Positions 1 through 6,762 are shown, counted from the stretch's first letter. The stretch: 12,445 nt of DNA from CAADGY01 sp900696665 (GCA_035063885.1 JAPSFM010000136.1:1-12445); one strand, 5' to 3'. The notes: generated from the letters alone by a model not told the origin. A program made the numbers and translations.

Positions 1-63
1 CCAGCATTGCCCGTCTCCGCTTCACCGGCACGAGCAGATTAACACGCGCTCCCGAGAGGCCAT

Positions 64-121
64 GGCAAAAGGCGACATTTCTACTTTGCCAGGAACACGA
101 CATTTCTACTTTGCCTTGACA
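64..121. mobile_element. Probable terminus of an IS21-like insertion sequence (remnant or edge)
   Basis: The 18-mer CGACATTTCTACTTTGCC occurs at 73-90 and again at 98-115, a 25-bp period, and the second copy runs directly into TTGACA ending at 121. Read inward from the edge this gives TGTCAAGGCAAAGTAGAAAT, which resembles IS21-family ends: TG...CA termini with several internal transposase-binding repeats. GGCAAA at 64-69 could also pair with TTTGCC at 85-90. No istA or istB reading frame can be recognised in positions 1-63, so the element body, if any, lies to the left of the window. The family assignment is from memory of IS21 end structure and could be wrong; the direct repeat itself is certain. 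Confidence 0.5.
73..115. repeat. Two 18-bp direct repeats, 25-bp spacing
   Basis: CGACATTTCTACTTTGCC is exactly repeated at 73-90 and 98-115 with a 7-bp spacer (AGGAACA). This is the only exact tandem-type repeat I noticed in the window. It lies in non-coding sequence just before the AT-rich leader of the first gene, and is most simply explained as paired transposase-binding sites at an insertion-sequence end. Confidence 0.9.
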
Positions 122-129
122 TATCCAAA

Positions 130-161
130 TTGACGGCTTGCGGATATTGAAATCTTATGAT
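130..161 (+). promoter_or_regulatory. Candidate promoter for the small Cys-rich gene
   Basis: The stretch 121-176 is clearly more AT-rich than its surroundings. TATGAT at 156-161 is one mismatch from the -10 consensus, and TTGACG at 130-135 resembles a -35, but the 20-bp spacer is longer than ideal. A transcript from here would begin only a few bases before the ATG at 177, which has no Shine-Dalgarno sequence, so initiation could be close to leaderless. This is pattern matching only. Confidence 0.25.
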
Positions 162-176
162 ATTTTATAGTTGCAA

Positions 177-473
177 ATGAGTTGCAGATTTGGCCACCGC
201 CAGTTTGTAAGTGTGCTGTGCGCAATCATCCTGTTGGCCGTCAGCATCATCGTTTATAGCCCGCTCCACCGGGACGAACCGCAAACGGGCGGGATGTGCC
301 CATTTTGCCACTTCCAAAGCCTGGGCTTCGAAACGGCTCAAGTCCAGATCCAATGCGATGTTCCCGCTCTCATAACGTGGTGCCCGGCCGCGACGCCATC
401 GGTCAGGCCCTCTCCATCCTTTGAGAGCCGCCACTTCGGGCGTGCGCCCCCATCCTCTCTCTTTGCCGCTTAA
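177..473 (+). CDS. Small membrane-anchored Cys/His protein, DUF2946-like, unknown function
   Basis: The 98-residue product begins with a short basic segment (MSCRFGHRQF) and one hydrophobic helix at about 11-28, acting as a signal anchor or uncleaved signal peptide. The rest would be periplasmic. It holds HRDEP at 31-35, CPFCH at 41-45, further cysteines at 60 and 69, and a short GRAPPS segment near the C-terminus. This recalls the small DUF2946-type proteins often found beside metal-related TonB receptors, but I do not recognise it with certainty. The ATG at 177 is preferred; a TTG at 171 would add two residues, and neither has a clear ribosome-binding site. The gene ends 82 bp before the TonB receptor in the same direction, suggesting a shared role, possibly metal binding or sensing. 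An antisense frame over the same bases is considered a shadow. Confidence 0.6.
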   Translation: MSCRFGHRQFVSVLCAIILLAVSIIVYSPLHRDEPQTGGMCPFCHFQSLGFETAQVQIQCDVPALITWCPAATPSVRPSPSFESRHFGRAPPSSLFAA

Positions 474-475
474 GT

Positions 476-520
476 GCTTCGAGCCAGCGCCGGAACTGCC
501 GGCTTTGGCCCTATCGAAGC
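476..520 (+). promoter_or_regulatory. Imperfect hairpin in the leader of the TonB receptor gene
   Basis: GCTTCGA (476-482) pairs with TCGAAGC (514-520). Inside this, GCCA (483-486) pairs with TGGC (506-509) and GCCGG (489-493) with CCGGC (499-503), around the loop AACTG (494-498). There is a 2x2 internal mismatch and a four-base bulge (CCTA, 510-513). In total 16 base pairs can form. No T-run follows, so it is not a standard intrinsic terminator. It sits between the stop codon at 473 and the ribosome-binding site at 541, where it could act as an mRNA processing or stability element, an attenuator or a protein-binding site. It matches no riboswitch I recognise. Confidence 0.5.
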
Positions 521-555
521 GAGATTTCCCTTGTTAAGAGAGGAGGATTCAGGTT

Positions 556-2892
556 GTGCGCAACGTAATCATCCGTCTTAGTGTTCTGTCTTGCCTTTTC
601 GCTGGTTTCCAGGCTGCCGCACAGCCGCCCGTGGAGGCGGCCGCAACCCTGATCGTCAAGGTCCAGGATTCGAACCGGTCACCAGTGGTGGGCGCAACGG
701 TGCATCTGGGCGAACCCGGCTGGGGCCGCCGCGCGAGACGCCGTCATGGGTGGCATCATTCGGGTGATCAAGACTGTGCCGGCGCACGCTGCGCGCAGGT
801 AACCGATGCCAAAGGCGAGACGGTCTTTCGGGGGCTGACGGCCGGTGGTTGGCCGGTCGTGGCCTCGGCAGAGTCGTTTTTCCCGAACGAGGCGCGAATC
901 GCCCTCATTGCCGGACAAGAGACTGTCCTTACCATCGAACTCCAGCGGCGTCCGGTTGTTTCCGAAACCGTCGTGGTGACCGGCTCCGGCACGGAAAGTC
1001 TTGTTCAAGAGGCTCCCATCCGGACCGAGCTTATCACCCCGCGGGTCGTCGAACGCCAGATTAAGACAACCCTGGCCGAAGCGTTTCAGGCGACGATCTC
1101 CGGCGTGCGAACGGAGATGAACTGCCAGAACTGCGGCTTCATGCAACTGCGCATGAACGGGCTCGAGGGACCCTACACACAGATTCTGGAAGACGGACTG
1201 CCCAGCTATTCGGGCGTCGCGTCCGTCTATGGGTTGGAACAGGTTCCGGCGGCGTTTCTCGATCAAATCGAAGTGGTAAAAGGAGGCAATTCCGCGCTGT
1301 ACGGGCCGGGCGCGGTTGGGGGCGTGGTGAACCTGATCCGGCGCGAGCCGCGGGAGAACCACTTCCGTATTGACACCCTTACCGGCTGGCACTTCGGGCG
1401 CCCGGAACAGCAACTCGGCGCTTCGGCGCAACTGGCCCAACTGCCGGCCAGTTTCGCAGGTGATTTCTACTACCGCGGCAGCAATCGGGTTGCGATCGAC
1501 CGGGACCGCGACGGATTCTCAGACATTGGAAAACGGCGGCTTCAATCCGGCGGATTCGGGCTCTTCCGCCGTTTCGTCGACGGCAAGGCACGGCTTTCCA
1601 TTACCGGCACGGTTGCCGATGAGTTCCGCCGCGGAGGCGATCAGTTGGACAGACCGCCTCACGAAACCTGGATTACCGAGCAGATCGAATCCCGGCGGTA
1701 CAGCACAGCAATCGGGTGGAATCACGCCCTCTCGGCAAAGACGTATTACAATCTTCGCGGGAGTCACGCTTACTACGGGCGCCAGACTTACTACGGCGCC
1801 GGCATGGATCCGAACGCCTATGGAAATACGAGAAACCCTTTGTGGGTGGGCGACGCACAGTTAGCGCACCAGGCTGGAAAGCACTCCCTTCTCGGCGGCT
1901 ACCAGATTTCGTGGGAGCACGTGGAGGATAATGCGCCGGCCTATGGCCGGACTTACGGCGGCACTTTCCAGAACCACGGCGTGTATCTTCAAGACGAATG
2001 GCGGGCAACTGCACGAGTCTCCGTCATCGGCGGCGCGCGCTTCGACAAATCGAATCAGATCGATCGTTGGATTGTAAGTCCTCGGGTGGGAACAAAGCTT
2101 GGCATTACGGACAACCTTGTGTGGCGCGCGACACTGTCGACCGGTTTCCGCGCTCCGGCTGTTTTCGACGAAGACCTTCACATCGCGCAGGTTGGCGGCG
2201 AGGGCTTCATATTGCAGAACGACGCTGGCTTGAGGGAGGAAAAGGCGGTCAGTTTCGGCACCGGCATGCAGTATCTGGGGATGGTGCGGGAGCGGAAGTA
2301 CCAGATCGGGTTCAACATCTTCTATACGGACCTGCGCCACGCGTTCACGCTCGTCGAGGATGATGTGCCTGGTCAGGCATTCCGCCGCCTGTTGAGAGTC
2401 AACGGACCGGGTGCGCATGTGGCCGGCGTGGATTTTGACGGAACCATTCAACTCAGCCGCCGCCTTGGTCTTCGGGGAGGAGTTACCGTGCAGCAGGCGC
2501 GTTGGAAAGAGTCCGAAGCGCAGTTCGGCGCCCGCGATTTCTTCCGGGCGCCAAAGCGCTACGGATTCCTCGGCCTCGACTGGGACCTGCCCCATGAGAT
2601 CGAGGTGACCGGCACGGCGGACTTCACCGGCTCCATGCTCATCCCGCACTACGCGGGTTACATCAACGAAGACCGGCTCGAGACGAGCAAGCGCTTTGGC
2701 GTATTCAATGCCGTGGTCAGCAAGACTTTCACCGTCGCCGATGCTTCGAAAATCCGGCTGTTCTTTAACATGCAGAATATCGGCGACAGTTATCAACGGG
2801 ATCTCGATCCAGGTCCATCCCGCGACTCAGCTTATGTCTATGGTCCAGCCGAAATGCGGCGTGCTGTTGTGGGGCTTACTTACGAATTCTGA
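556..2892 (+). CDS. TonB-dependent outer-membrane receptor with N-terminal carboxypeptidase-regulatory-like domain
   Basis: The 778-residue protein begins with a GTG placed 9 bp after a strong AGGAGG (541-546). A signal peptide covers about residues 1-22 (hydrophobic core, then AAAQ). Residues 30-130 look like a beta-sandwich carboxypeptidase-regulatory/CNA-B-like domain, interrupted by an Arg/His/Cys-rich loop (57-79, with RRHGWHH and CAGARC). A TonB-box-like stretch lies near 136-146 (SETVVVTGSG). The plug domain (about 150-262) includes CQNCGF (190-195) and the family-typical QIEVVKGGNSALYGPGAVGG. The remainder is a 22-strand-type barrel ending in aromatic Phe (LTYEF). DRDRDGFSD at 315-323 resembles a calcium-binding loop. 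Such receptors use TonB/ExbBD energy to import iron or other metal complexes, cobalamin or glycans. The CxxC motif, the His/Cys loop and the small CPFCH neighbour favour a metal or metallophore ligand, but substrate is inferred. The 3' end overlaps the convergent phosphoketolase gene. Confidence 0.92.
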   Translation: MRNVIIRLSVLSCLFAGFQAAAQPPVEAAATLIVKVQDSNRSPVVGATVHLGEPGWGRRARRRHGWHHSGDQDCAGARCAQVTDAKGETVFRGLTAGGWPVVASAESFFPNEARIALIAGQETVLTIELQRRPVVSETVVVTGSGTESLVQEAPIRTELITPRVVERQIKTTLAEAFQATISGVRTEMNCQNCGFMQLRMNGLEGPYTQILEDGLPSYSGVASVYGLEQVPAAFLDQIEVVKGGNSALYGPGAVGGVVNLIRREPRENHFRIDTLTGWHFGRPEQQLGASAQLAQLPASFAGDFYYRGSNRVAIDRDRDGFSDIGKRRLQSGGFGLFRRFVDGKARLSITGTVADEFRRGGDQLDRPPHETWITEQIESRRYSTAIGWNHALSAKTYYNLRGSHAYYGRQTYYGAGMDPNAYGNTRNPLWVGDAQLAHQAGKHSLLGGYQISWEHVEDNAPAYGRTYGGTFQNHGVYLQDEWRATARVSVIGGARFDKSNQIDRWIVSPRVGTKLGITDNLVWRATLSTGFRAPAVFDEDLHIAQVGGEGFILQNDAGLREEKAVSFGTGMQYLGMVRERKYQIGFNIFYTDLRHAFTLVEDDVPGQAFRRLLRVNGPGAHVAGVDFDGTIQLSRRLGLRGGVTVQQARWKESEAQFGARDFFRAPKRYGFLGLDWDLPHEIEVTGTADFTGSMLIPHYAGYINEDRLETSKRFGVFNAVVSKTFTVADASKIRLFFNMQNIGDSYQRDLDPGPSRDSAYVYGPAEMRRAVVGLTYEF

Positions 2893-5351
2893 ACTTCGCC
2901 CCGCCGCAGCCCGTACGGCCACTTCCATCCCGTTATTTCCGGTGGATCGATTCCGTGCTCATAGGCGTAGTTCTTGCACGCGATCTGCCGGTTCCAGAAC
3001 TCTTCTTTGGCATGGGCTCCGGTACGCTGCAGCGCGGGGACACGATCGATAACGTCCATCGCAAGACTGAACCGGTCCACCTCATTGGCGATGGCCAACT
3101 CCAGCGGAGTATTGATGTTGCCCTTTTCCTTGTATCCGCGGACGTGCAGGTTCCGGTGATTGGTGCGGCGATAAGCCAGCCGGTGAATCGACCAGGGATA
3201 CCCGTGAAAGTTGAAGATGATCGGCTTATCGGCGGTAAACAGAGAATCGAAGTCACGATCGGTCAAACCATGCGGGTGTTCCGTGGCCGGCTGCAACTTG
3301 AAAAGATCGACGACGTTGATAAAGCGGATCTTCAACCCGGGAAACTGTTCGCGCAACAGAGCCGTGGCGGCCAGCGCCTCCTGCGTCGGCATATCCCCCG
3401 CCGCGGCCATCACGACGTCGGGTTCCTTGCCGCGATCGCTGCTTGCCCAGTCCCAGATACCAATTCCCTTGGTGCAATGCATGATCGCGGACTCAATGTC
3501 CAGATATTGCAGGTGCCGTTGTTTATCGGAAACGATGACGTTAACGTAGTTTTCCGTCCTGAGACAATGATCGGCCACCGATAGCAGACAGTTGGCATCC
3601 GGCGGAAGATAGATGCGCGTCACCGCGGCGCTCTTGTTCAGTACGATATCCAGAAATCCGGGATCCTGGTGAGTGAAGCCGTTGTGGTCCTGGCGCCAAA
3701 CGGTCGAAGTGATGAGGAGGTTCAGCGACGCGATTTCTGCCCGCCAGGATAGCTCGTTCGAGATCGCCAGCCACTTCGCATGCTGGTTGAACATCGAGTC
3801 AATGACATGAGTAAACGCTTCGTACGACGAGAGAAAGCCGTTACGGCCGGTGAGCAGATATCCCTCCAGCATGCCCTCTATCGTGTGCTCGCTGAGCATC
3901 TCGATAACCCGTCCATCGGGAGACAGTTCGCCGCCGTCCTCGTCTTCCGGAAAGAATTCGGCAATCCAGAATTTCTTTGTGGCTTCATAAATCGCGTCCA
4001 GCTTGTTCGACGTGTTTTCATCCGGCGCAAACACGCGGAAGTTATCCGGGTTCCGCTTCATCACGTCCGCCAGAAACCGCCCCAGAGGTGGAACATTCTC
4101 GACTTCCATTGCCGCGGGCCGCTCCACTTTCACCGCGTAATTCCGGAAGCTGGGCAAGCGCAGCGATCGCCTGACGAGCCCGCCGTTGGTATGGGGATTG
4201 GCGCTCATACGGCGATTACCCGCCGGTGCGAGGTCCCTCAGATCCATGATGAGCCGGCCGGTTTCATCGAACAGTTCTTCGGGTTTCATCGAGCGCATCC
4301 AGTTCTCCAGTATGCGGAGGTGGTCCGGATTGGTTTTAACGCCGGCGAGCGGAACCTGATGCGCGCGCCAGAAACCTTCCAAACGGTGGCCGTCCACCTC
4401 GGCTGGCGCACTCCAACCCTTGGGCGTACGCAGCACGATCATCGGCCAGCGAGGGCGTGTGGGTAGCCCGGTTTTCCTGCACTCCTCCTGAGTGTTCCGG
4501 ATGTCCAGGACGCAGTGCTCCACTGTCGCCGCCATGGCTTGATGCATCCCAGCCGCATCGGAGCCCTCTACGAAGTACGGCGTCCAACCATATCCCCGCA
4601 GCAGTTGCTCCAACTCCTCATGGGAAATACGCGCGAGTAGTGTGGGGTTGTTGATCTTGTATCCGTTCAGATGCAGGACCGGCAGAACCGCGCCATCCCG
4701 GATCGGATTGAGGAACTTGGTGATATGCCAGGAAGTGGCCAGCGGTCCTGTTTCCGCTTCGCCATCACCAACGACGGCCGCGGCAATGAGATCGGGATTG
4801 TCGAACGCCGCGCCGCACGCGTGCGACAGCACGTAGCCCAGTTCGCCGCCTTCGTGAATGGAGCCCGGTGTTTCCGGCGTGCAATGGCTGCCGATGCCTC
4901 CCGGAAAAGAAAACTGTTTGAAGAATTCCCGCAGGCCGTCGTCATCCTGGCTCTTCTCCGGATATATCTCCGAGTAGGTGCCTTCGAGATAGACAGGCCC
5001 CAACACGCCAGGAGCGCCATGACCGGGACCGGCCAAAAAAATCATATCGAGGTTGAATTTCCGAATGAGCCGGTTCAGGTGTACGTAGATGAAGGCGAGT
5101 CCGGGACTGGACCCCCAGTGTCCGAGCAGGCGGTTCTTGATGTGCTCCGGTTTCAGAGGTTCCCTCAAGAGAGGGTTGTCCTGGAGATAGATCATGCCAA
5201 GAGCCAGGTAGTTGCACGCGCGCCAGTAAGCATCGATGCGCGCCAGATCTTCCTCCGTCAACGGTGCTCCTTGAACAGTGGACCGGGCTTTCCCGTATGC
5301 GCTGAGAGGACGGGCGGTTTGCCCTCCTGCTTCTGTGAGCCGTGTCGTCAT
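2880..5351 (-). CDS. xfp: Phosphoketolase (xylulose-5-phosphate/fructose-6-phosphate), Xfp family
   Basis: This 823-residue, full-length, cytoplasmic thiamine-diphosphate enzyme cleaves xylulose 5-phosphate (and usually fructose 6-phosphate) with phosphate to acetyl-phosphate plus glyceraldehyde 3-phosphate or erythrose 4-phosphate. Family signatures are intact: GHWGSSPG (77-84), GPGHGAPG (108-115), SFPGGIGSH (148-156), and GDGEAETGP (195-203), which starts the ThDP/Mg motif completed by Asn about 30 residues on. Others are DGHRLEGFW (320-328), SEHTIEGMLEGY (487-498) with the expected catalytic Glu, and DHNGFTHQDPGF (555-566). Histidines 78, 111, 156, 322, 556 and 561 align by eye with the active-site histidines of bifidobacterial Xfp. 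The ATG is well placed: GGAGGAA (5358-5364 on the plus strand as TTCCTCC) lies 6 bp upstream. No acetate kinase or phosphotransacetylase gene is visible nearby, so acetyl-phosphate use must be encoded elsewhere. The last 13 bp overlap the end of the TonB receptor gene. Confidence 0.97.
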   Translation of the reverse strand: MTTRLTEAGGQTARPLSAYGKARSTVQGAPLTEEDLARIDAYWRACNYLALGMIYLQDNPLLREPLKPEHIKNRLLGHWGSSPGLAFIYVHLNRLIRKFNLDMIFLAGPGHGAPGVLGPVYLEGTYSEIYPEKSQDDDGLREFFKQFSFPGGIGSHCTPETPGSIHEGGELGYVLSHACGAAFDNPDLIAAAVVGDGEAETGPLATSWHITKFLNPIRDGAVLPVLHLNGYKINNPTLLARISHEELEQLLRGYGWTPYFVEGSDAAGMHQAMAATVEHCVLDIRNTQEECRKTGLPTRPRWPMIVLRTPKGWSAPAEVDGHRLEGFWRAHQVPLAGVKTNPDHLRILENWMRSMKPEELFDETGRLIMDLRDLAPAGNRRMSANPHTNGGLVRRSLRLPSFRNYAVKVERPAAMEVENVPPLGRFLADVMKRNPDNFRVFAPDENTSNKLDAIYEATKKFWIAEFFPEDEDGGELSPDGRVIEMLSEHTIEGMLEGYLLTGRNGFLSSYEAFTHVIDSMFNQHAKWLAISNELSWRAEIASLNLLITSTVWRQDHNGFTHQDPGFLDIVLNKSAAVTRIYLPPDANCLLSVADHCLRTENYVNVIVSDKQRHLQYLDIESAIMHCTKGIGIWDWASSDRGKEPDVVMAAAGDMPTQEALAATALLREQFPGLKIRFINVVDLFKLQPATEHPHGLTDRDFDSLFTADKPIIFNFHGYPWSIHRLAYRRTNHRNLHVRGYKEKGNINTPLELAIANEVDRFSLAMDVIDRVPALQRTGAHAKEEFWNRQIACKNYAYEHGIDPPEITGWKWPYGLRRGEVQNS

Positions 5352-5400
5352 CTAGTCTTCCTCCGGAACTCATATCTTCCTACTTTAGACGCCAGATCGC

Positions 5401-5410
5401 TTTCCGGAAA
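5401..5410. promoter_or_regulatory. Perfect 10-bp palindrome in the divergent intergenic region
   Basis: TTTCCGGAAA is self-complementary over all ten bases and sits in the 139-bp region between the divergent phosphoketolase and dehydrogenase starts. A related TCCGGA core recurs at 5362-5367, next to the phosphoketolase ribosome-binding site. Its location fits an operator controlling one or both genes, but the regulator is unknown and a short palindrome can occur by chance. Confidence 0.3.
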
Positions 5411-5454
5411 AATTCGCACAGCATATTGTCAAAAAATACCGGCGGCGGTCTGTG

Positions 5455-5460
5455 TATACT
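5455..5460 (+). promoter_or_regulatory. Candidate -10 element for the acyl-CoA dehydrogenase-type gene
   Basis: TATACT, preceded by TGTG, lies 30 bp before the chosen ATG at 5491 and would leave a short leader containing the GGGAGG ribosome-binding site. TTGTCA at 5426-5431 is the best -35-like hexamer, but its 23-bp spacing is too long, so the call depends mainly on the -10. On the minus strand TTGACA (5432-5427) is a -35-like match toward phosphoketolase, without a convincing -10. Confidence 0.3.
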
Positions 5461-5478
5461 AGTCCAATTGAGAAATGC

Positions 5479-5484
5479 GGGAGG
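5479..5484 (+). promoter_or_regulatory. Ribosome-binding site deciding the dehydrogenase start
   Basis: GGGAGG ends 6 bp before the ATG at 5491. The open frame continues upstream to an ATG at 5452, which has no comparable site and would add 13 residues lacking family resemblance (MYTSPIEKCGRTH). The downstream ATG is therefore chosen. Confidence 0.75.
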
Positions 5485-5490
5485 ACTCAT

Positions 5491-6534
5491 ATGAAACGTA
5501 CGGCTGGGAAGCGCAGCAACGTGGACACCATCAAACCCGCGCAGATTGATGCTGGCGTCATCGGCCTTGGCCTGATGGGACACAGCATCATCGCGTGTCT
5601 GCTGGCGGCGGGGCACCGCGTGACCGCCATCACACGCAGCATGGCGAAACATCTCGGGACGCGGCGGCATATCGCGGCGCTGCTTCAGGAGATGAAGCGA
5701 GAAGGGCTTCTGCGCAAGAACCCGGCTGCGCTGATGCCCAGGTTTACGATCTCGGAGGATTTTGCGGATCTGGCCGGGTGCGGCATCGTCATCGAATCGA
5801 TCATCGAAGACATCGATACCAAGAAGCAGACCTACCGGCTGGTGGAAGAGAACGTGGCTGGAGACACGATCATTGGCAGCAACACTTCGTCCATTCCTCT
5901 CACCCTGCTGCAACAAGGCGCGGCGCGGCCCGAGCGCTTTGTGGGGATCCATTGGGATGAACCCGCTCATGTGACGCGGTTCATGGAGATCATTGCGGGC
6001 GACAAGACGGAGCGGAAGCATACGGACAAGGTGATGGCACTAGCCCGGGCATGGGGGAAGGAGCCATCCCTGGTGCGGCGCGACGTGCGCGGCTTCATCA
6101 CCAACCGGGTTTCCTACGCGATGTTTCGCGAGGCTTGCAACCTAGTGGATTCGGGCATAGCCACGGTGGAAGACGTCGACCGGTCGCTGCGCAACGATGT
6201 AGGCTGGTGGATCACTTTCGCCGGTCCTTTCCGCTATATGGACTTGATGGGTGTCGAAGCCTATGCCCGCGTGATGAAAGATCTGCTCCCGGAACTGTCC
6301 ACAAGTCCCGATGTCCCTCACCTTATGCGCGGCGTCGTCGAAGCCGGTGGACGGGGTATTTCGAACGGACGCGGCTTTTACAAGTACACACCCGAGCAGG
6401 CAAAGCGCTGGGAAAAACTGTTTCTGAAATTCAACTACGAGATCCGCCGGCTGGCGATGCGGTATCCGGAAGATGTAGGGAACCGCACAAGCCGGAAAAA
6501 ACCAGCCAGGAAAGCCGCCCGTTCGGGAGCCTAG
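5491..6534 (+). CDS. 3-hydroxyacyl-CoA dehydrogenase family protein (NAD-dependent)
   Basis: The 347-residue soluble protein has an N-terminal Rossmann fold with GLGLMG at 25-30, followed by a 3HCDH C-terminal domain from about residue 199 (GFITNRV, then ITFAGPFRYMDLMGVEAY). The family oxidises L-3-hydroxyacyl-CoA to 3-ketoacyl-CoA with NAD+, as in beta-oxidation or butanoate metabolism; relatives act on other hydroxy acids (e.g. lambda-crystallin/gulonate dehydrogenase). The likely catalytic set is complete: Ser133 in SNTSS, His154, Glu166 and Asn205, with Ser-His and His-Glu spacings of 21 and 12 residues as in the mitochondrial short-chain enzyme. The usual GxHFFNP motif reads GIHWDEPAH here, marking a divergent subgroup whose substrate cannot be inferred. 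Residues 1-20 and the basic tail 332-347 (SRKKPARKAARSGA) are extensions beyond the core. The gene is divergent from phosphoketolase and no beta-oxidation partner lies beside it. Confidence 0.85.
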   Translation: MKRTAGKRSNVDTIKPAQIDAGVIGLGLMGHSIIACLLAAGHRVTAITRSMAKHLGTRRHIAALLQEMKREGLLRKNPAALMPRFTISEDFADLAGCGIVIESIIEDIDTKKQTYRLVEENVAGDTIIGSNTSSIPLTLLQQGAARPERFVGIHWDEPAHVTRFMEIIAGDKTERKHTDKVMALARAWGKEPSLVRRDVRGFITNRVSYAMFREACNLVDSGIATVEDVDRSLRNDVGWWITFAGPFRYMDLMGVEAYARVMKDLLPELSTSPDVPHLMRGVVEAGGRGISNGRGFYKYTPEQAKRWEKLFLKFNYEIRRLAMRYPEDVGNRTSRKKPARKAARSGA

Positions 6535-6556
6535 CGCGGCGGTAACGATCGCAACG

Positions 6557-6600
6557 GCCGGCGGGTTTCATAGTCACGATTTCAACCGTGTTTCGCCGGC
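6557..6600 (+). terminator. Possible non-canonical terminator hairpin after the dehydrogenase gene
   Basis: A 7-bp GC-rich stem (GCCGGCG with CGCCGGC) begins 23 bp after the TAG stop at 6534. The 30-base intervening segment can itself pair in part (GGTT/AACC or CACG/CGTG). Absence of a downstream T-tract argues against classic intrinsic termination; the position, just after a stop codon, is the main support. Confidence 0.3.
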
Positions 6601-6756
6601 TGCTCCCGCCCCACGCACGTGATCTCTCTTAAGACCGCACCTGCAAATATGATCAGAAATACTTACGCTTGCATCCCGCGATGGAACGCGGCGCACCAGC
6701 GAAATGAGGAGCTGGCACACTGCCGCAGCGGTCATCGGAACGTAAGACTCGCTTAG

Positions 6757-6762
6757 TACAAT
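6757..6762 (+). promoter_or_regulatory. Candidate -10 element immediately before nadE
   Basis: TACAAT lies 10 bp before the ATG at 6773, so a transcript would begin only a few bases ahead of the start codon. The gene has no Shine-Dalgarno sequence, which is compatible with near-leaderless translation. No good -35 hexamer is found at 16-18 bp spacing. Confidence 0.3.

Noticed and set aside
165..434. Minus-strand frame overlapping the small Cys-rich gene
   Set aside because: The plus-strand frame has a signal-anchor helix, a CPFCH motif and a sensible position before the receptor; the antisense product is basic and featureless.
476..520. Intrinsic terminator after the small Cys-rich gene
   Set aside because: The stem is strong, but the following bases (GAGATTTCCC) are not a T-run, so it was listed as an unassigned regulatory hairpin instead.
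679..1440. Long minus-strand open frame (253 codons) inside the TonB receptor gene
   Set aside because: It is fully antisense to a convincing receptor domain, its product has no recognisable motif and low complexity typical of GC-rich shadow frames.
1861..2796. Minus-strand open frame of 311 codons antisense to the receptor barrel
   Set aside because: No domain signatures or ribosome-binding site; the plus strand encodes a continuous beta-barrel to the terminal Phe.
4671..5462. Plus-strand open frame of 263 codons opposite the phosphoketolase N-terminus
   Set aside because: It is antisense to highly conserved thiamine-diphosphate motifs, and its product shows no domain.
5452..5490. Upstream ATG at 5452 as the dehydrogenase start
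   Set aside because: It overlaps the candidate -10 element, lacks a ribosome-binding site and adds 13 residues without family resemblance; GGGAGG supports the ATG at 5491.
6649..6756. Possible 35-codon plus-strand gene in the gap before nadE
   Set aside because: No ribosome-binding site, no hydrophobic or conserved features, and the length is expected by chance.
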